From Psilocybe azurescens (taxonomy: Eukaryota; Basidiomycota; Agaricomycetes; Agaricales; Agrocybaceae): DNA of 64,000 nt. Under the pieces are notes generated by a model. It had not been told where the DNA came from and ran no database searches. It saw only the letters and a list, made by a program, of their open reading frames with translations. Shown here piece by piece: positions 48,736 to 60,139 of this stretch; the first letter of the stretch is position 1, and every line of letters begins with the position of its first letter. Made by a program: the position numbers and the translations under genes. The stretch is from the NCBI GenBank assembly GCA_023853785.1, contig JAJIRX010000783.1:419243-483242 (forward strand). Reading direction: 5' to 3'.

Positions 48736-50158
48736 ATGCTTTTCTCTACCACTTGCGACAAAGTCACCATCACCAAGGGTGTTCTATCTGCTGACTGCAA
48801 AAGGCCGACAAGAAGACCGCGATTCATTCATCGATTTCGCTCAACGACTACATTGGAAACGCAGATGGAAAGCTCACCTGGGGAGGCAGAGGCTTCAGCC
48901 ACACCTCTGAGGATATCCACATCACCAACGGTGTCCTGTCTGCCAAACTCAAGTGGGGTGGCAAGTTGGTGGAGAGCAAGCTTGATCTCAACATCTACAT
49001 CCAAAATCAAGATGGTATCCTGGCCGTCATTCCCAACCCTCACCCAGTCGACGCGTGAGTTACCACGATCTTTTGATTTATTTACCTACTGACAATAGAA
49101 TTAGTACTAGTAGTAAGCATCTCGTGGCGCCCGAACTTTCGAGAGGGATCTCCGAATCTAGTGTCGCAAGCGTCGCCAGTGCTGCCAGTGCCAGTAGCAT
49201 GTTTTCGGCTGTCTCAGCCACTTCTACGGCGACTTCCGTCTCCGCATCTTCATTCTCAGAGACAAAGTCTTCGTCTTCTTCTTACACAAAATTCTCCTCT
49301 TCAAAATTCAGAAGGTGAAATATTTAAAAAACGTTCAAAATAACTTTTTCTAATTTTATTCTTCTCTCTAGCGAGAGCAAGCATCTTTTGATTGAAGAAA
49401 CGTGCACAAAGATCGAGCTCAAAGGCACTTTCTTGCACGCCCAATGCCGTCGTCTCGATGGCACCGTCGTTCATTCCAGCATTGATCTCGAAGCGATCGT
49501 CGGGTTTGTCGAGGGCCATCTCCAATGGGACCTAACAGGATTCAGCAAACACTGCTTCGAATATGCGCTCGATGGATTCTTCCTAGTTGGCAAATACAAG
49601 ATCCACGGAGGCGACGAATACCGAATCACTCGCCTGGATCTCCGCACTCGACTCCGCAACTCCAATGGTGTTCTCATCATTATCGAGCTCAACAAGAAAC
49701 TTTCAGTCATGCTCAGCGAAGTTCCCTGGATGAAATTCAAGGTTATAGCCGAACCCGACCTGAGCGTGTTCGCTAAACACCCCGTCATGCAAGAGACTCT
49801 CATCAGCATTGCGGAGACGACCGTCGAGCACGTCACCGTCGAGATGCACAAAATGCTTACCATCGCAATGGAGACCGCTATCACCGCCATTACAGCTTCT
49901 GCCATGAAGCATGTTTCTGCTCAAATGGAAACTTTGGTCTCCGGCGCTATTGGCCACGCAAGTGCCAGCGCATCTATCACAGCAGCTGAGCACCTCCGCA
50001 TTCACGGAGGTGGATACTATGGGCACGGAAGTACTTATGCTCACGCCGCCGCTGGGCATCATCACGGCCATGAGGTTGTTGTTGGCAATGGTAACGGCAA
50101 TGGCCATGGCCATGGCCACGGCCACGCAAATGGAACTGCCCATGGACATCATCAATAG
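48736..50158 (+). CDS. Tandem cyanovirin-N homology (CVNH) lectin with Ser linker and His/Gly tail
   Basis: Domain 1 (exon 1, 48736-49053): CDKVTITKGVLSADCK, SSISLNDYIGNADGKLTWGG and ITNGVLSAKLKWGG..SKLDLNIYIQNQDG, the internally repeated CVNH pattern. Exon 2 encodes a Ser/Ala-rich linker (SSVASVASAASASSMFSAVS). Domain 2 (exon 3): CTKIELKGTFLHAQCRRLDG, SSIDLEAIVGFVEGHLQWDL and ITRLDLRTRLRNSNGVLIII. A long Met/Thr/Ala helix region follows (VTVEMHKMLTIAMETAITAI), then a Gly/His/Asn tail of HGHGHGHANG type. CVNH domains bind high-mannose glycans; fungal members are known. No signal peptide is seen. One break at AAAA 48799-48802 is repaired by one added A. The His-rich tail could bind metal; that is inference. 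Confidence 0.82.
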
Positions 50159-51229
50159 ATCGTCGAGGCGCGTGGCTTTTTGCGTTGAATAAATATTCGA
50201 ATTTCTACCACATAGTTATAAACTTTATTGCTTAACTTTCCATCATAGTATTTCCTTGTTCGTATCTCGTTACCTTCATATTTGTATCGGTCTTGTTGTA
50301 ATGAAAGGGTTTCCTTGGTCTATTGTTATACATATGGTGGCTCCGCAACACAGAGGGAAAACTGAACCTCCTGGATGCCATTTATGCTCTTGTCCAGAAC
50401 GGACGGCGCACCTGAGCAGTCAGCGGTGGTATTCGAACATAGGTCCCTCAATAGATGAGCTTAGGATGCGCGGTTTCATAAAAACTAGTAGGATAGAAAA
50501 CTGGTAGGATGGGACGTAAAGGCTCTGTGTCAAACACATGAGGGGTTGTTCCTCTAGTCCGTTCAATACAATAGTCACCAACGAATTAGAAAAGCTCGCC
50601 CCGGATACCGAAGAGGCGTTTATTCGTATCATTCTCTCGTTTATGAGGCCGAAAGCGTTAAAAGACAGTTTCAGTGCCTGCCTCATCTGCTAAAAGCTCC
50701 AAGCGTCGTTGCTGCCAGTGGTCATCGATCATCCAAATGAGGCTGGTCTGAATTTCAAGGGTAATGTCAGCAACAAATTATGAGGGATCGGTATGATATT
50801 ACTTATAACAGAAATCTTGCTTCCAGGTCATACTAGAATGATCCCTCTTATCCAGCCATGTCGAGGCTTACGACGAGCCCGCTACAGCCCGGCAGTAACA
50901 TATTCCTTGTATCTCCAATATTACACAGCTGACACAGGTCATAATGAAACGGTAGCACAGAGTTCCGGCCCTCGTTCTGCCTGCCTGTTGTTGGTTTGAA
51001 GAAAAGAACATGGCTCTCGGCGACGGTTAAAATGTCCACGGCATCTAACAGCCAGGAGCAATCGCTGTATGGAGCTCAGCCCTCTGGGTCACTTGTTGGA
51101 CAGCGTAGGAGTGGAGGTCAGCCATTAGTATCATCTGAACGAAGGTGGAAGAAAGACTAGGTGAGATAGACAAATTCTTGCATGTTCGATGAATGTCCAG
51201 AGTCTTAACGAACATGTCTATGAAAACAG
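50159..51229. other. Intergenic
   Basis: No gene recognised; only short frames on both strands. Confidence 0.4.
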
Positions 51230-51473
51230 AAGATTTATAGAAACAAGGTGAAAGCCCGGCATCGCAGGGCTTACTGAGTGTCACACGGAAAATGACAAGA
51301 CCACGATATATCGATTGAACGACTGACAGGGTTACAGATGTGTACGGTGCGTAAAGAGAGAGAAGTTGCTGTCAAAGGAAAAGGTTAGGGATCGCAGTCA
51401 CGTGTACGTAAGTGTAGAAGATAAGATAATATGGAAAGGGGCAGTAGTAAGTCTGGGGAGCCAGGCCTACATA
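51230..51473 (+). repeat. Dispersed repeat, copy 2
   Basis: Matches 3388-3645 in the same orientation. Shared words include GGTGAAAGCCC, CACGATATATCGATTGAA, GTTACAGATGTGTACG, CTGTCAAAGGAAAAGGTT and GTAGTAAG.CTGGGG. The flanks differ, so this is a repeat and not a large segmental duplication. Confidence 0.7.
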
Positions 51474-52900
51474 AGGTCAAATTACAGATTTTCAACCAAA
51501 CATAAAGTCGTCTGCCATCGTATGTGTCCATGCATGAAAGAGTGAGAGAGGTATATATCTTGCTGCCATCTAAATAAGAGTTGTACAAATTTAAAAGTAT
51601 GTACGTTATTAAGCTGAACCCACTGGAGAAGAGCTGATTATTTATCGATTTCATAGCACTCGGTGAACACACGATGAACAAGCCGCAGTGATGAGGCAGC
51701 TGATTTATAAGGCATGAAATATACGTTTGATTATAAGACTGATATGAAGTTGAAAAGAAAAAGAAAAAGAAGATTAAGAGAGTTGTGATCAAACTACATA
51801 TTCAGAGTATGTTAGAATTGGTAGGGATGTGGAGTTCGTTTTTCCATATGATGGTTTGATGAAAGTAGTGAGAAGTGAGGGTGATCGAAAACGGTGATTA
51901 TACTAATGAATCATAGATGTTTATAGGAAATAAATAAGAAAAGAAAAAGGCTTGAGTGGGTTCAGATTAGATATGCTCGAACTCGAATCAAAGCTGAAAC
52001 ACACCCATTAAGAACGAGTCCTGAGTATCAGAATGTCATGCTATTCGCTTGATTGACTGTGGGTATATTTTTCAAGAAGGGCTTCTTGAACGTCGGAGGT
52101 GGACTGACTATCATATGTGCTTTTATGAATGACATTGAATGCCGAAGATGGATTTTTATTTGAGTCGCGGAGTCTAATGGGCATTGGGAATCGACTTTAG
52201 CAAAATAAATCCTAAGAAAGCAAGGAAGTACTCACCAGACACGATCTTCTTCATCGACGAGACCTAGTAAAATCAACGAAGACTAATGTAACTAATGAAA
52301 CAGAAACAGAGAGACAAGAAAGAGAAAAGGCCTAATCAATTTGTACGCTGTTAGATCCTATGGAATTGAGCACGAATGAATACCCACATATTGGAAAAAG
52401 TATGGAGCGTCAAGATCTTGACTAGACTGCCGCAGGCTTCGGTTGATCGTATACAAGTTGGATTGATCGTGTTGATTATAGGCGATGATGTTGACTCTTT
52501 AGAATGCATGACATTGAGATTGTGCATCCTATTTAAGGGCTGACGTTATACCAGTGGAGCGTAACATGATACCAGAGCATTTACCTGGTACGAATTTCCA
52601 ATAACTGAGCACTTGTCGTTCCTACTACGCCTTTTGCAGCAAGTCTGGGAGATAACGTCTAAACATTTCTTTAAATTCGCTAGGTGGCAATGAAATCTCA
52701 CCTAAGCAAATCTTTCTCAGCCGACCTATGAGTATCTTCCCGCGAAAGTCGTCACTGTGACACGACATCAAATAAGCAGGTGAATTGGAATCTAAACGAG
52801 CACGGTGATAAACATAGTCCAGATTCTTTCGGGGAAGCTAGAAGCTATAATAAGATCAGCGAAGATTATCACTGCGATCACAGACTATGAACACCTCACA
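51474..52900. other. Intergenic, purine-biased plus strand
   Basis: A/G-rich plus strand with no credible gene on either strand. Confidence 0.4.
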
Positions 52901-52969
52901 CCAATGACCGCTGGCCGAACCCGAACACACCCGGGCGAAACAACTGTATCTCATCTTCACCCCCAATTC

Positions 52970-53580
52970 CCATTAGAAGCGACGATGGCATGCAATCTAA
53001 TGGTACTTCTTTCGGGGGTGGGCGACGTGACACAACAGCATTCCATATTCACCCCCGCGGTTCTCTACTACTTGCAGCGACGATGGCATGCAAGCTAGTG
53101 GTACTGCTCTCGGAGGTACCACACATCAAGACGAGGTGAGGGCAGTGCGCTAACTGCCTCGCCCATGACCTAACTGATTAGGTCATACCGCGCAGCCCTA
53201 GCCCACCAGGCCGGGACTACGCGGCCGGTATGAAGTGGTATACTTCCTGCTGTGTTCGTGACCGGTGTGAGCGAGTCTGCATTAGGCGAGATTGGTTAGT
53301 GGCTTTGCGGGCGATACAACTGACGCTGGAGGTTGATCTTGATAAATGGCTCAAGGCGATGTCATGTATATGCTGCAACCCCTTGTCAGTACACTTCTTG
53401 TATAGGCGAGATTCTTTTCACTTACGAGGTTTGGATGAAGTGCCAACCAAAAAGGATGTTTCATCTTCGCTGATATTGCGCGTTTTTTTGACAGATAGCT
53501 CAAGGCGGGGTCATGAAAATACTGTACGCAGTTGTTAGTACACTTCTGGTAAAGGCGAGATTGATTTGGCTTACGTGCAT
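52970..53580. repeat. Local tandem-like repeats
   Basis: GCGACGATGGCATGCAA plus about 13 further bases occurs twice, about 105 bp apart (near 52979 and 53081). Further on, a block of about 80 bp beginning GCTCAAGGCG and ending GGCGAGATT...TTACG occurs near 53350 and again near 53500, diverged. Between them a 9-bp stem ATGACCTAA/TTAGGTCAT with a 4-base loop sits at about 53165-53186. Origin unknown; perhaps part of a decayed element. Confidence 0.5.
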
Positions 53581-54190
53581 GAGCGATGTGCTATCTAGTG
53601 GAGATGAAGAGGGTACGCATAGTCCTCTGAAGGGATCGTCGTCATCTACAGTTGATGCAAAGTAGAGTAATAGTGGTGTAGATTGAGGCGACTCTTCCAG
53701 GAGATGGTAGTGGAAGAGAGGCAAGAGACGATGGCGATATTCTTCCCTCAAGGACTGTTCTTATACCAAATTCCAGTATGTTCTTATTTGTATCCCGCTC
53801 GAAGTGGCTGACGAGTGGCTGACGACATACGCGATCGTTCACTGTGAAACAACTCTGAAAAAGGAAATGAACTTCCCGAATAGGGTAACATGATAATGTT
53901 CAGCGGCTGACACGAATGCATCGCCCTGACTGTAAATAGAGTGATGAGTGTGTTCTTTGGAGCTCCGTTCCCTTCATAGTCATATTATAGAATAAGAATA
54001 AGTCTTTCTGTGTCTCCTATTGAATTCAAGTTATGAATACCCAGCAAAATTTAGTCGCCGATTCAATTTACGGTCTATGTTGAGGTCCACGTGAATTTGC
54101 ATTCACGTCCTGTCACAGATGGAACCAGAGTCACGTATCTATTCGCTTAGTCTCACACATTACTTGTATTGTGGGCCGAGGCTTTGCCCG
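53581..54190. other. Intergenic
   Basis: No gene recognised. The composition changes to AT-rich and CpG-poor just after this stretch. Confidence 0.4.
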
Positions 54191-54199
54191 GCATTACGA

Positions 54200-57100
54200 G
54201 TCCTTTTTTATTTTTACACTGTATTCTTTGAGTCTCAGCATTGGCAATTATAGTATTTGTACCAGAACCTAAAGAAAAATATATTATATAATTGTTATTT
54301 CTTATATTATCAATGGTACTAAATTGTTGAATCCACCTCTGTCAGCCTTAGATCCAAACAGAACATCAAACTTACATAAAAGAGAATAAGTCAAATGGTC
54401 AAATGAGTTGAACAGCAGACAGTCATAGGTGTGTCCAAAGAATGTGATTAGTTTGGTGGGATATATTTTATGAACTATACATCTTAACAAAAGGGAAAAA
54501 TTAGTAAGTGGGGAATGAGTTAGAGAGGAATTAGCAAAAGTGATGTAAGTAATTGATGTGTGCAAGTGAAAGAGTTGAACTCTGAATCACACAGAGAACA
54601 CAATTCAGAGTGCATGCAAAGCTTATCAGATGGGCTCATGAACTACCATTGTGAATAAAAAGAATTGAATTTTTGAGTAAATTTAAGTGATTTCTTCTTT
54701 TTCTCCACCAATAACTCTTTGTTACAATACTACTTGCTTCAATTTCAAACAGCTCTATACACTTTCATGTGTTCTACTGAGCAAGAGAATTCTCAGACTA
54801 AAGATAAGAGTTCTATTATGCAATAATAGGATTCTATTAAACATTGGCTCAGTTTTTGCAGCATTGGCTGCTTCTTTATTGCAATATCTGGAGAATTTTA
54901 AAACATTTTGAACTTCAGGTTAGTAGAGTTTTTCAATATATTCCTACCACACTGACAGGCAGCCAATGCATCCTCATACACACCACATTTTCTGTTGACA
55001 CCATTGCTGTCTTTTTTCTGTATTTTTGGCTCCATCACTATAGCAGTCATTGACTTAGAAAAGAAACAGAATGGTTATTGATTGTATTTGTCCTTGGAAA
55101 ATGGTATCATTAGTAGAGACATAACACATTAAAGTTACAGATCACAGCAGTAGGACTATACAGATTTCAAAATATGCTGAAACACTAACAAATATTCTTG
55201 TTAGGCACAACCAAACATTACAGAAAGAAATAGTCTACCTGCCAAAATGTCTATTCAATTATTGGAGTGAACAATATATCAAAGTCCAAAAAACAGAAAA
55301 AAAAAGGGATACAAAACAGGTACAAGATACTACAGAATATAAAAATATAGTCAAATACTGAGGACATAATATCAAGTTTGAATACACCAAGTTTCATTGT
55401 TCACAGTAAGGAAGAGGTTAAAAGAAGAAAAACAAAGGTGTCATATAATATAGCAACATATACATGACAGAATCACAAACAATACAAACATCAAGACAAC
55501 AACCACAGTCCATGGACCCCAGCTATGACTTGATAGAGGCCAAGGCCACATTGGAGCAGGTGTACACAGGTGCACAGCACAATGTGAAAGAATCAACTGC
55601 AATGTCAGAATTCAATGTAAGTTTGTGCCATTATATTAACAAAACATTATCCACTAGCTGAAGACATTGTTGACAGGATGACAACTACCACACGGTGTTT
55701 GTCAAGCAACTGCATTCATGGCATATAACAAGAAAACCAAAGATGATAAAAAGATACACACCACATAACAGCATGAAACATGTCAAACCAGTGGCATTTA
55801 AGACTGGAGACATAGTATGGGTCACTATGTCCTTTGTAGCATATGTGAACAAGGACAATACTGCATCAATAAACATTGTGCTGAAGGCATTGACATTGAT
55901 AGAAGAGAAGGTAGGCAACTTCTATGGCCTCACATTAAAACAAATTGTATTGCTATACAATGATATCAAAACAAATCCAATCAGAAACATGAAGCAGACT
56001 CATTGAAGACAATGTAGAAGATCATCATCATCAAAAAGAGAGTATTTGATGAAGAGAAGAACATGTACCACAGCATGGAACACATGTTCATCAGCAGCTG
56101 AACAGTGCCCATATAACATGTCAACTATTACAATCAATATTACATATTTGACATGTAGCACTACATATAATTTAATGTGCATATAGCACTATTGTTATAG
56201 TATATTTGCATTCCATAGATCCCTTTGCCCTTATTCCAAAATTCCAGCTCAAGACTGTTTCATTCTCTTCTCTTAAAGAACTGACCAAATTGGCTGTACA
56301 ATACACATTTAGGTAGTTAATTAATCCATCTAGATAGTGGACACTTTCTTTTCTTGAAACTACATGTGATTTCCTCTTTAAATATGAATAACAAGATTGT
56401 AGAAGGAAGCAATGCCTGTTTAAGCATCTCCAATAACTGAACATTGCAGAGTCCACTTAGAATAAAACAAGCATCAGTCCTTGGCCAGATAACAAACTAG
56501 CAGTGTAGAACTTTACAGAATATGCTTGACAGTTGTAGAAATACTTTCCTGTATTTAAGAGAGTTCAAATGAGGCCAGAAGAATCTTAACTCATTTTACT
56601 ACCCATTCCTTGTGTGAACTTTCACAAGATATTCATAAAACTTGAACTCATTAAAGTCTCAAGCTTCTGAACCGCAAATTGCACAAAACATTACACTTAC
56701 AGCTGAATCACCCTCTGAAGGACCACCTTTATTTTTACTACTCAATCTATTTCATAGGTCTAGAGATACCCATTATGCTACTAGATATCTTACTTAGGAT
56801 AAATTCAATCTTATCTAAGTGTTCAGATACATCTTAAAGCATGTATTCAAGGATCAATACAACCAATCATTATATAAGTCATAACAACTATAGACTTGAA
56901 ATGAGATTTACAAATACTATTTTTTTTGTAGACAGTAGCAGTAAATAATACTATCAATATACACAGAAGCCAGTTATACATGTAAGGACTATATGAAATT
57001 ATTGACAGATGACACAAAAGACTAATAATATGTTGCACCAAAAACACTGCTAAACTGTAGTCAGATCAAACAGCTACTTGGCATTACAAAAAGTGACTGA

Positions 57101-57480
57101 GCACCATGTGATTTTATATTCACAATGGATATTCATGTTAAGGCTATTTTAAAAACAAAGGATGGTCATATACCTTTCTAAATTTGCTGAAGCACTCATG
57201 TATATATATTCTTTATTATTTATAATTTTTGAAGTTCTACATTTCCTTGTTCACTCAAAATTGTGAGTGAACAAACATGTCAATGAAGAGTTTTAATATG
57301 TATGTCATGCAGTGCTCAGTCACTTTTGGGTAATGCTGAGTAAGGATGTACACTATGTAGGACTGCATATCAACACCAACAAGAGTATAAAACTGTAGAA
57401 AGACATGCAGGAAAATAAGCAGACATATCCCAAGGACAATGGGGAGACAACAATGATGGGGGAAGGAAAGAGAAAGAAAG
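54200..57480. other. AT-rich, CpG-poor island
   Basis: About 3.3 kb with very few CG dinucleotides and high AT, unlike both flanks. Long tracts such as 54300-55000 and 56160-57100 have almost no CG. Most of it has no gene; a two-exon candidate lies at 55464-56006. The pattern suits an old, methylated mobile element whose methyl-C has decayed to T. Confidence 0.6.
55464..56006 (+). CDS. Candidate two-exon gene inside the CpG-poor island
   Basis: Exon 1 (55464-55618) reads MTESQTIQTSRQQPQSMDPS to AMSEFN, and a GTAAGT..CAG intron of about 58 bp joins it in phase to DDNYHTVFVKQLHSWHITRK. The second exon holds VAFKTGDIVWVTMSFVAY and IVLKALTLIEEK before the stop near 56006, about 160 residues in all. 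The GDIV..xxSF block vaguely recalls an uncharacterised Agaricomycete family that I associate with repeat-rich DNA; this is memory, not a match. Clean splicing inside otherwise empty sequence is the main support. Confidence 0.4.
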
Positions 57481-57590
57481 AAACAGATTTCCCTCATGTG
57501 TCTGTATAGCCCCACACTGCAAAAAGTATTTGGAGTCAACCGAGCGACTACAATCACCACGTGCAATACAATCCATAAAAGAAAAATGTT

Positions 57591-58497
57591 CACTGCTGGG
57601 ACCGAAAAATTCTGCGAATGCAGATTCCATGCAAAATCAGTTGTTGTGACAAAGTATTGTAATTTGCAAAATGAATAATTTTAAATCAAATCAGCCTTGA
57701 GCAAAAGACAATAAGAACTGTAACAGAGATTATGTTACGATCTCAAGTTAGAATCACGCAGTGTGCATAATCTAACCACCAATCATTTACAAGAACAAGT
57801 TCAAGTTTGAGTTAAGCAAGTTAAGCAGGTTGGATTCTCAAGAACTAGCTAAAGAATACAGTAGATCCTCCCTGGTATAAATACTATGAACTGTACAGCA
57901 AGTTGAAACGAAGTTTTAATGTTCATCAGCAGATGTATATAAGAATAGAGGAAATAGATCAAGCGTTCATCAAGAGATGTATCATAAAAGATGGAAGTGA
58001 AAGTTCATCAAAGACTTGATGGAGTTTCATAGATATGATGAGAGGCAAAGTTCATCAGAGCCGTACGATGATGTATCAATGATGTGAAAGATGACAAAGA
58101 AAAGGAAAAGAAAAGAAAAGAAAAGAGAAAAGAAAAGGAAAAGACTTGTCGTAACAGATTAAAATTCTACCTGAATATGGTAATTTGCAGAATATACGAT
58201 TTTGCATATTGTAAGAACACAATAAAAATGATAAATTCTGCACTGGCAGACAAATTTTATTTTTCTCAGCCACTGCAGAATTTATCATTCTTATTGTATT
58301 CTGCATTTCATAAAATAGTGTGTTTTGCAAATTGCCATATTTAGGTAGAACTTTAATCTCTGTTACAGTTCTTATTGTCTTTGCTCAAGGCTGATTTGAT
58401 TTAAAATTATTCATTTTGCAAATTACAATACTTTGTGTCACGACAACTGATTTTGCATGGAATCTGCATTCCGCAGAATTTTTTGGTCCCAGCAGTG
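57591..58497. mobile_element. TIR/fold-back element ending CACTGCTGG, CACTA-like
   Basis: The left end CACTGCTGGGACCGAAAAAT and the right end (inverted CACTGCTGGGACCAAAAAAT) begin arms of about 230 bp that pair almost base for base. GTT flanks both ends (57588-57590, 58498-58500), a 3-bp duplication. The right arm (about 58270-58497) is continuous; the left arm is split into 57591-57732 and 58162-58250 by an inserted LTR. The terminal nine bases are the same as in the 33.5-kb fold-back, so both belong to one non-autonomous family. No coding capacity. Confidence 0.82.
57733..58156 (+). mobile_element. Solo LTR with 5-bp target duplication
   Basis: The 424-bp insert starts TGTTACGA and ends TCGTAACA, an 8-bp inverted terminal repeat with the TG..CA rule. 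GATTA flanks it on both sides (57728-57732, 58157-58161), and removing insert plus one GATTA restores the left arm of the host TIR element against its right arm. Inside are a TATA-like GGTATAAATACT (about 57874) and a purine-only tract (about 58098-58143). This is a retrotransposon LTR left after recombination. Confidence 0.85.
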
Positions 58498-58937
58498 GTT
58501 TGAGCCTAAGGCTATATCCTCGTGCCGCCAATAGAAGCGGAAATAACCGAGCGGCCAAATATGACCGGATTTAAATATAAATATCACGTGAAAACATTAA
58601 CTAAAGAGGAAATACTTTCGGGCCTTCTATCCCCTTCTGATCTCCCAATCAATCAATTTGTCAACATTAGCCAATCAGCGATTATAACACATGCCGCAAA
58701 AAAAAAATTAATATATTATTATTTATCGTTATCGTTTATCGTATCATATCGGTCGGTCGGAAGTAAGCAGCTGAAAATGTCACTTTTTGAGTAACACGTG
58801 CTTCATGTTACAAGGTCACATCACGTTATAAAATAAATCACGTTATCGAAGATAGATTTTGTGACAACAGCAGGGGTCCCTGGTTAAAGAACGAGTCTAT
58901 TACTACGTAATAGGACTCGTAATCGACGTTGAGGACA
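58498..58937. other. Intergenic upstream of the acidic-protein gene
   Basis: Normal CpG content returns here. A minor palindrome-like ATTACTACGTAATAGG lies at 58900. No gene is supported; it is presumably promoter. Confidence 0.4.
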
Positions 58938-59955
58938 ATGTACTCGTCGAGCTCGACCATGCGGTATCCTGAGACACCGTCTTCAAGAAATCCTCTTCAG
59001 TATAAACCGTTGAACTCCTCGCCACTCGTCGACTCACCTGAAAGCCCAAAGACATCACCCGCGGCCGCGGCGCAAGCGCGTCGCAAGTCTCAATATAAGG
59101 CCCAGGTTTTGACGACACCGCTGTTTTCTCGTACTGCCACTGCAGGGCGTGGTTCAACGCGGAGGAGTGGCTCGTCGTCTACTGCTGCTGTAGAGACTGA
59201 TCCACAGAAGTCGTTTCTACGGGGCAGGCTGCAAGCTCGGTGTCTTGAGCGGGCTTCGAAGGCCCGGGAAAGGGCTGTTCTTAAGACAAGACAAGCCAGC
59301 TTTGGGCCCAGTAGCGATGACCAAGCGATGGACGATGATGATGGTGAGGATGACGATGACATCATGCAGGACGAGGTTCGTCTTCGGCGTCTCGATGTAG
59401 AAAGTAAAGAAACTTACATTTCCCACCCGTCTAGCTTTTCCGAAGAATCGTGGCCAACGCAAGTAGGAAACAAACCCACTCGTACAGGCTATCTTATGCT
59501 CAAGAAGTAGGGTCTTCTTTCGACCCGGACATAGAAGACGTTAGCTCTTGGGAGGCAGAACTATCAGGTTGGTGATGTTCTTCCTAGATTTTGCAACTCC
59601 GTAAAGACTTCCAACTGACGATAATGTTTCTAACCTTCACTTTTTAGCCGCCAACTCCGCCGAGTCCCGAGGAGACACGATACCGTATGCTTCGACCTCG
59701 AGGGGCTCTTCTACTGCCTTCTCGTCATGGCCGGAGTCCGAAGAGTTTGAAGAGGATTTTGTCACCCCTGCGGACCTTGACGACGAGGAGCTCGCAGAAT
59801 ACGCTGAAGACTACTATGCTCGTCATGAGGCAGTTGCTGACTTTGAAGACCTGCCTGAAGAACTTTTAGGATGGACGGGCGACGTGGACTCTGAACCGAC
59901 AACTCCGAGTTCTATTCAACGGGAAATAGTGGAGGATAGCATGGATGTGTCTTAG
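58938..59955 (+). CDS. Unrecognised acidic/disordered protein, three exons
   Basis: Exon 1 starts MYSSSSTMRYPETPSSRNPL, with a Ser/Pro-rich stretch, a basic helix (RLQARCLERASKARERAVLK) and an Asp run (DDDDGEDDDDIMQDE). Exon 2 reads LFRRIVANASRKQTHSYRLS and exon 3, from 59648, ends in a highly acidic region (EEFEEDFVTPADLDDEELAE) and DSMDVS. All three join in phase with no frame break, total about 300 residues. No domain, signal peptide or membrane segment. The basic-then-acidic layout suggests a nuclear protein, but I do not recognise it. Confidence 0.68.
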
Positions 59956-60139
59956 TTTCTGCCCCCTGTTTCGTTTTTCTGCGTCTTGCCATCTTATTGC
60001 TTTCAATATTGTTTTCCAGGATTTCGCCAAAGCACTCGCATATCTATCCTATTCCATTGCTTACATTTCTGTTTCTTATTTGTAACATAAATTTTGAATC
60101 CTGAGTTTTAAGTGTCCAAATTGTACCTATTTAAATAGT

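Noticed and set aside
49471..50155. Minus-strand frames of 144 and 150 codons within the CVNH gene
   Set aside because: Antisense shadows of the conserved CVNH exon and the His/Gly repeat tail.
53100..53240. GC-rich segment with hairpins considered as a tRNA gene
   Set aside because: No acceptor/anticodon arrangement or B-box could be fitted; only a simple 9-bp hairpin is present.
54193..58923. Inverted 12-mer ATTACGAGTCCT / AGGACTCGTAAT as possible ends of a 4.7-kb element
   Set aside because: The match stops after 12 bases, there is no target duplication, and the right copy lies 400 bp outside the composition change; likely chance.
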